From the NCBI GenBank assembly GCA_026874595.1, contig CM049313.1, positions 14,443,508-14,507,507 of the forward strand: DNA of 64,000 nucleotides, given 5' to 3'. The stretch is from Sipunculus nudus. Taxonomy: Eukaryota; Annelida; Sipuncula; Golfingiida; Sipunculidae. Of the stretch, positions 62,601 to 64,000 are shown piece after piece (positions within the stretch are counted from its first letter, which is position 1; every line of letters begins with the position of its first letter). The notes beneath the pieces are model-generated. The model was not told where the DNA came from. It saw only the letters and a list, made by a program, of their open reading frames with translations, and did no database searches. A program made the position numbers and the translations under genes.

Positions 62601-63826
62601 ATGTAAATTAAAAATACATATACATCACAGAGAACACTGCAAAAGACATCACAAGTACTAAACTCTACCAAAAGGGTTGATAGTCTTGAATTTGATTATG
62701 CGCCTCATACAGCAGTTGTACACCACAGTCGTCCCAGATCTATTTTCATGTAACTGCTGCTTTGTATAGCAAGATTTTCTGGATAAGAACACAAGGTAAG
62801 CATAGAGTGCATCAGACCAATGAGAGTGTGGTATCACATTGTGCATCCAGCTCCAAATTTTAACCCTTTACAGGCCACTAAAGAGCACACAAAATGGGCG
62901 ACTAGAATGCCATTATATGTATAGATTCTTTCAGGACAAAATTATTGCATATTATTTTAAAGTTTCAATGATTTTCAATAATCTTCAGCAAACCCTCTTA
63001 GTGGAAACTGTTGAAAATTTGATAAAGGTACAAAAAAAAGTTGAAAAGATATTGCTGTTAGTGTAAATTTAAAGAGTGTCAGAATTTGTTGTAAATCTCA
63101 AATATATGTAAACAGGAAATGGTAAACATGTGACACCTGCTCTTGCAAGTTTAGTTACACCTGGACACCCACTCTCATTGGTCTGATTCTTGGCTCTGTG
63201 CCAGGAACGGCCAAATGAGAGCAATTGTCACATTTAAATTTTGGACCTGGATGCATAATTTGATACCATGCTCTGATTGGTCTGATTAAAATTCTTACCT
63301 AGAAAATCTTGTTATACAGAGCAGCACTCACACAAAAAGAGATCTGGGACAAAAGCAGTGTATAACCTTAGTGTAAAAAGTGTATAATTTGATTGGCCTT
63401 GTAATAGGTGGTGCAAAGCAGTCACGGTGTAAAGATGTTGAACCCAAAAGACTTTTAAAGCTGTGAAAATTTCTCTAAACTTTTAAGTGAAACATGTTTG
63501 AACATAATACAATACAGTAAAGTTCACAGCAAAAATGCTATAGCTCTACTTACAAGATTTGAATTTCTTATGTAATTAAGTATTCCATGAATACAGACCT
63601 GACATCATTATAAGTTAATATCTGACACCACTTATCTGAACATTTACTGTTTTAAAAAATAATATTATAACAATCACCCTTTGAAAATAAAATATAGTCT
63701 TATACAAGTCTTTGTCATACCTTCATGAGATTGGTCAGTTTCGTGTATGAAGCCGATTTGAGCTTAGCTTGTTGAACGTGACCTGTGTGGAACAGCCCTC
63801 CAAGTTTTTCTACTGCTTTTTTGACG
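37917..63826 (-). CDS. URB2: URB2, C-terminal part (ribosome biogenesis); 5' end outside window
   Basis: Nucleolar protein of the Urb2/Npa2 family, acting in early 60S pre-ribosome assembly (yeast partners Urb1/Npa1, Rsa3, Dbp6, Nop8). Exons in coding order: 63721-63826, 62341-62595, 57653-57760, 56434-56538, 52470-52760, 51521-52009, 50311-50433, 45983-46093, 41646-41832, 40561-40660, 39873-39984, 37917-38072. All GT-AG and in phase, encoding 713 codons plus stop; animal homologues have about 1500, so roughly half is here. Recognition rests on the conserved Urb2 C-terminal domain: FIPAYLLAVKSLLRAVIQEG, ADYVNEVQKVTLLPPVK, VYNLVDICD and EKEIFKTIYGEFKMYHK. Most of the rest is helical-repeat-like. 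The 489-nt exon holds a low-complexity acidic/Ser-Lys linker. Introns are large and full of repeats. The first exon begins mid-codon. Confidence 0.92.
38546..39570 (+). mobile_element. Repeat family B, 300-bp units with ACGG tail
   Basis: Three tandem units about 310 bp apart, each with 'gtaggtcaaggtcacc'-like text, 'gatatacatctt' and 'tgaatccttttagaaat'. The left end 'aagccctcagcc' is inverted at the right end as 'ggctgagggctaac'. Just before the right end lies 'cacacggacggacggac' (39499-39517). It lies in the last URB2 intron. No open frame of note. Confidence 0.8.
41366..41489. repeat. Near-perfect 124-bp palindrome (hairpin)
   Basis: The outer arm 'acatatgataatggatta' (41373-41390) pairs with its complement at 41465-41482, extended by 'aggggcc'/'ggcccct'. 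An inner arm 'gtttgcagaga' (41411-41421) pairs with 'tctctgcaaac' (41435-41445). Only a few mismatches. It lies in the URB2 intron between exons 41646-41832 and 40561-40660. Confidence 0.92.
41901..43210 (+). mobile_element. pogo/Tigger-like DNA transposon relic
   Basis: Terminal inverted repeats: left 'cagtctaacctctttta' (41903) and right 'agagaggttagactt' (43190), each next to TA, the pogo/Tc1 target dinucleotide. Inside, an open frame (about 42461-42814) has the acidic C-terminal tail typical of pogo-type transposases: LSDQHIVEKVTDYDD, then SEPEEIDPQIPHTSAKV. The catalytic DDE core is absent, so this is an internal-deletion derivative. It is in a URB2 intron. Confidence 0.8.
43404..45072. 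mobile_element. 1.67-kb TIR element (non-autonomous)
   Basis: Left end 'ccgtaaaatctccactta' and right end 'taagtggagattttacgg' are perfect complements, flanked on both sides by TA. Sub-terminal 'aaaccgc'/'gcggtttt' boxes repeat near both ends. No transposase frame recognised; open frames inside have no domain. It lies in a URB2 intron. Confidence 0.8.
45676..45945 (+). repeat. 15-bp minisatellite
   Basis: About 17 diverged units of 'tgactggtaatgcac' type. The array ends about 37 bp beyond the URB2 exon 45983-46093 donor, so it is intronic. Because the unit is a multiple of three, two minus-strand frames stay open with a pentapeptide repeat; these are not genes. Confidence 0.9.
46230..49361 (+). 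mobile_element. Family A element, long copy with ~340-bp units, split by a Helitron
   Basis: Left end 'acaagtgacccatgggtc' plus 'gacgctcagctgact'; right end 'agctcagatgactttcag' plus 'tcagctgagctaaaa'. Six units about 340 bp apart carry 'ggtaacagagacctaattt' at about 47490-49190 and 'ccaccagtctgcagga'. The tail 'ggacagacagacgga' is at 49285-49300. A Helitron (46416-47314) interrupts the first unit. It lies in a URB2 intron. Confidence 0.85.
46416..47314 (-). mobile_element. Complete non-autonomous Helitron nested in family A
   Basis: On the minus strand it begins TCCTCC preceded by A and ends CTAG followed by T, with the sub-terminal hairpin GTAGTCACTTGTCGGCTAC. The interrupted host unit continues on both sides ('tctcaaaaacagag' before; 'aaatacaggtggctccacc' after), exactly as in intact units such as 48950-49035. 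Two internal units versus about five in the plus-strand sibling 8864-10604. Confidence 0.85.
49375..49960 (+). repeat. Repeat family C, ~140-bp units with ACGG tail
   Basis: Three units marked by 'ctcattaaatatgcatg' or 'cttattaaatatgggtg' at about 49471, 49606 and 49757. The tail 'acggacagacagatgg' plus 'acagacggatgg' ends near 49912. Confidence 0.7.
50154..50167. repeat. Poly(C) tract, 14 bp
   Basis: Uninterrupted C run 143 bp from a URB2 exon (50311). Confidence 0.95.
52862..52905 (+). repeat. Isolated left end of family A
   Basis: 'caagggacccatgggtc' then 'cggcgctcagctgat'. No units follow, so this is a solo terminus or a truncated copy inside a URB2 intron. Confidence 0.6.
52906..54600. 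other. URB2 intron, nothing recognised
   Basis: AT-rich. No exon, RNA gene or named repeat seen. Confidence 0.5.
54640..56030 (+). mobile_element. Repeat family D, ~660-bp units with ACGG tail
   Basis: Two large tandem units share 'gattaaatccttatg' (54676 and 55331), 'aaaatttaaggta' and 'ggttttgatattaggcag' (55027 and 55713). The right end has a GACGGACA microsatellite (55908-55970) and then 'gctcagatgacttatag' plus 'cagctgagctaaaa', the same terminal sequence as family A. It is a URB2 intron insertion. Confidence 0.8.
55908..55972 (+). repeat. (GACGGACA)n microsatellite tail
   Basis: Imperfect ACGG/ACAG tetranucleotide array, the longest of its kind in the window. Confidence 0.95.
56636..56687. 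repeat. (AT)n microsatellite
   Basis: Alternating run of about 50 bp, about 100 bp from a URB2 exon acceptor. Confidence 0.95.
58095..59315 (+). mobile_element. Repeat family E, ~175-bp units with ACGG tail
   Basis: About six tandem units with 'aaagtaggtcaac', 'ggtcattatctgcc', 'ccaaaaatcaggcc' and 'atatctgcaggcatt'. Left end 'gaatgcccccgcctgg' and right end 'gtggcgggggcataaa' are inverted matches. The tail 'ggaaggacggaaggacgg' (59239 on) precedes the right end. The units are close to each other, suggesting recent expansion. Confidence 0.85.
59440..60590 (+). mobile_element. Repeat family F, ~150-bp units with ACGG tail
   Basis: About seven units with 'ggccatattggaattc', 'caataggtctggagccc', 'ataggtacc' and 'gggaaagctgcagtatg'. 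The tail 'ctgacggaaggacag' plus 'aaggacggactga' is at 60511-60540, followed by 'gtggggccctaataaa'. No terminal inverted repeat was confirmed at the left. It is a URB2 intron insertion. Confidence 0.8.
60591..61221. other. URB2 intron, nothing recognised
   Basis: No exon or repeat identified. Confidence 0.5.
61222..62242 (+). mobile_element. Family A element, ~1.0 kb complete copy
   Basis: Left end 'acaagtgactcaggggtc' plus 'gaggctcagctgacc'; right end 'gacttcagctgagctaaaa'. Unit marker 'aatatag' at about 61572, 61725 and 62050. The ACGG tail is reduced to 'gggccggccagatgatgg'. Its right end lies 99 bp from the URB2 exon 62341-62595. Confidence 0.8.
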
Positions 63827-63894
63827 CTGCAAATAAACACAATAGTACACATCACTTTAGCTGCCAACAAGGACGCAACCGTCTTTTTTTAGCT

Positions 63895-64000
63895 TTGGAA
63901 ATTCTAAGGCTGATGCATCACGGCCCCCCTTAGTGACCTATTTTAGTTTCCAAGGAGATTTTACCAGGAACTCCCTAGATGCTTAGTAGTTTCTACATCC
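63895..64000 (+). repeat. Family A fragment, runs off window
   Basis: 'gtttccaaggagattt' and 'aactccctagatgct' match family A units (for example 14277-14310). The rest lies beyond the window. Confidence 0.6.

Overview
The window is invertebrate animal nuclear DNA, most likely from a marine bivalve mollusc. The evidence is two intron-rich genes of animal families and AT-rich DNA full of di- and trinucleotide microsatellites. There are also many non-autonomous repeats made of 130-340 bp tandem units ending in an ACGG/ACAG microsatellite, an architecture described for the 'pearl' elements of bivalves. I cannot name a genus. Most long open frames here are chance or repeat-derived; real coding sequence is only a few per cent of the window.

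Layout. 1-17.4 kb: no gene recognised; relics and copies of two repeat families. One (A) has about 160 bp units. The other is a non-autonomous Helitron whose units carry the palindrome GGTGGCGCCACC, with an apparently complete copy at 8864-10604. 17.4-24.5 kb, plus strand: a complete seven-coding-exon sulfotransferase with an arginine-rich, mitochondrial-type N-terminal extension and one predicted membrane segment. 25.5-37.4 kb: stacked mobile DNA: a LINE 3' tail, a 3.2 kb fold-back element with an internal tandem duplication and a tRNA-type SINE, and a multiply broken BEL/Pao LTR retrotransposon lying between inverted arms 7 kb apart. 37.8-63.8 kb, minus strand: the C-terminal 713 codons of URB2 (12 coding exons; the 5' part lies beyond the window), a nucleolar ribosome-biogenesis protein. 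Its introns hold at least eight repeat insertions, including a pogo-like relic, a TIR element, a near-perfect hairpin, a 15 bp minisatellite and a Helitron nested precisely inside a family A element.

How the parts relate. The two genes are unrelated in function: PAPS-dependent sulfation of a small molecule versus early 60S subunit assembly. They converge on the 25-37 kb transposon-rich spacer. The main novelty is in the repeat biology: several non-homologous families share one architecture (short terminal inverted repeats, tandem core units, ACGG tail), and the same 12-bp palindrome recurs in at least two of them. The sulfotransferase is also unusual in its predicted organelle targeting and in a local duplication of its PAPS-loop exon end.
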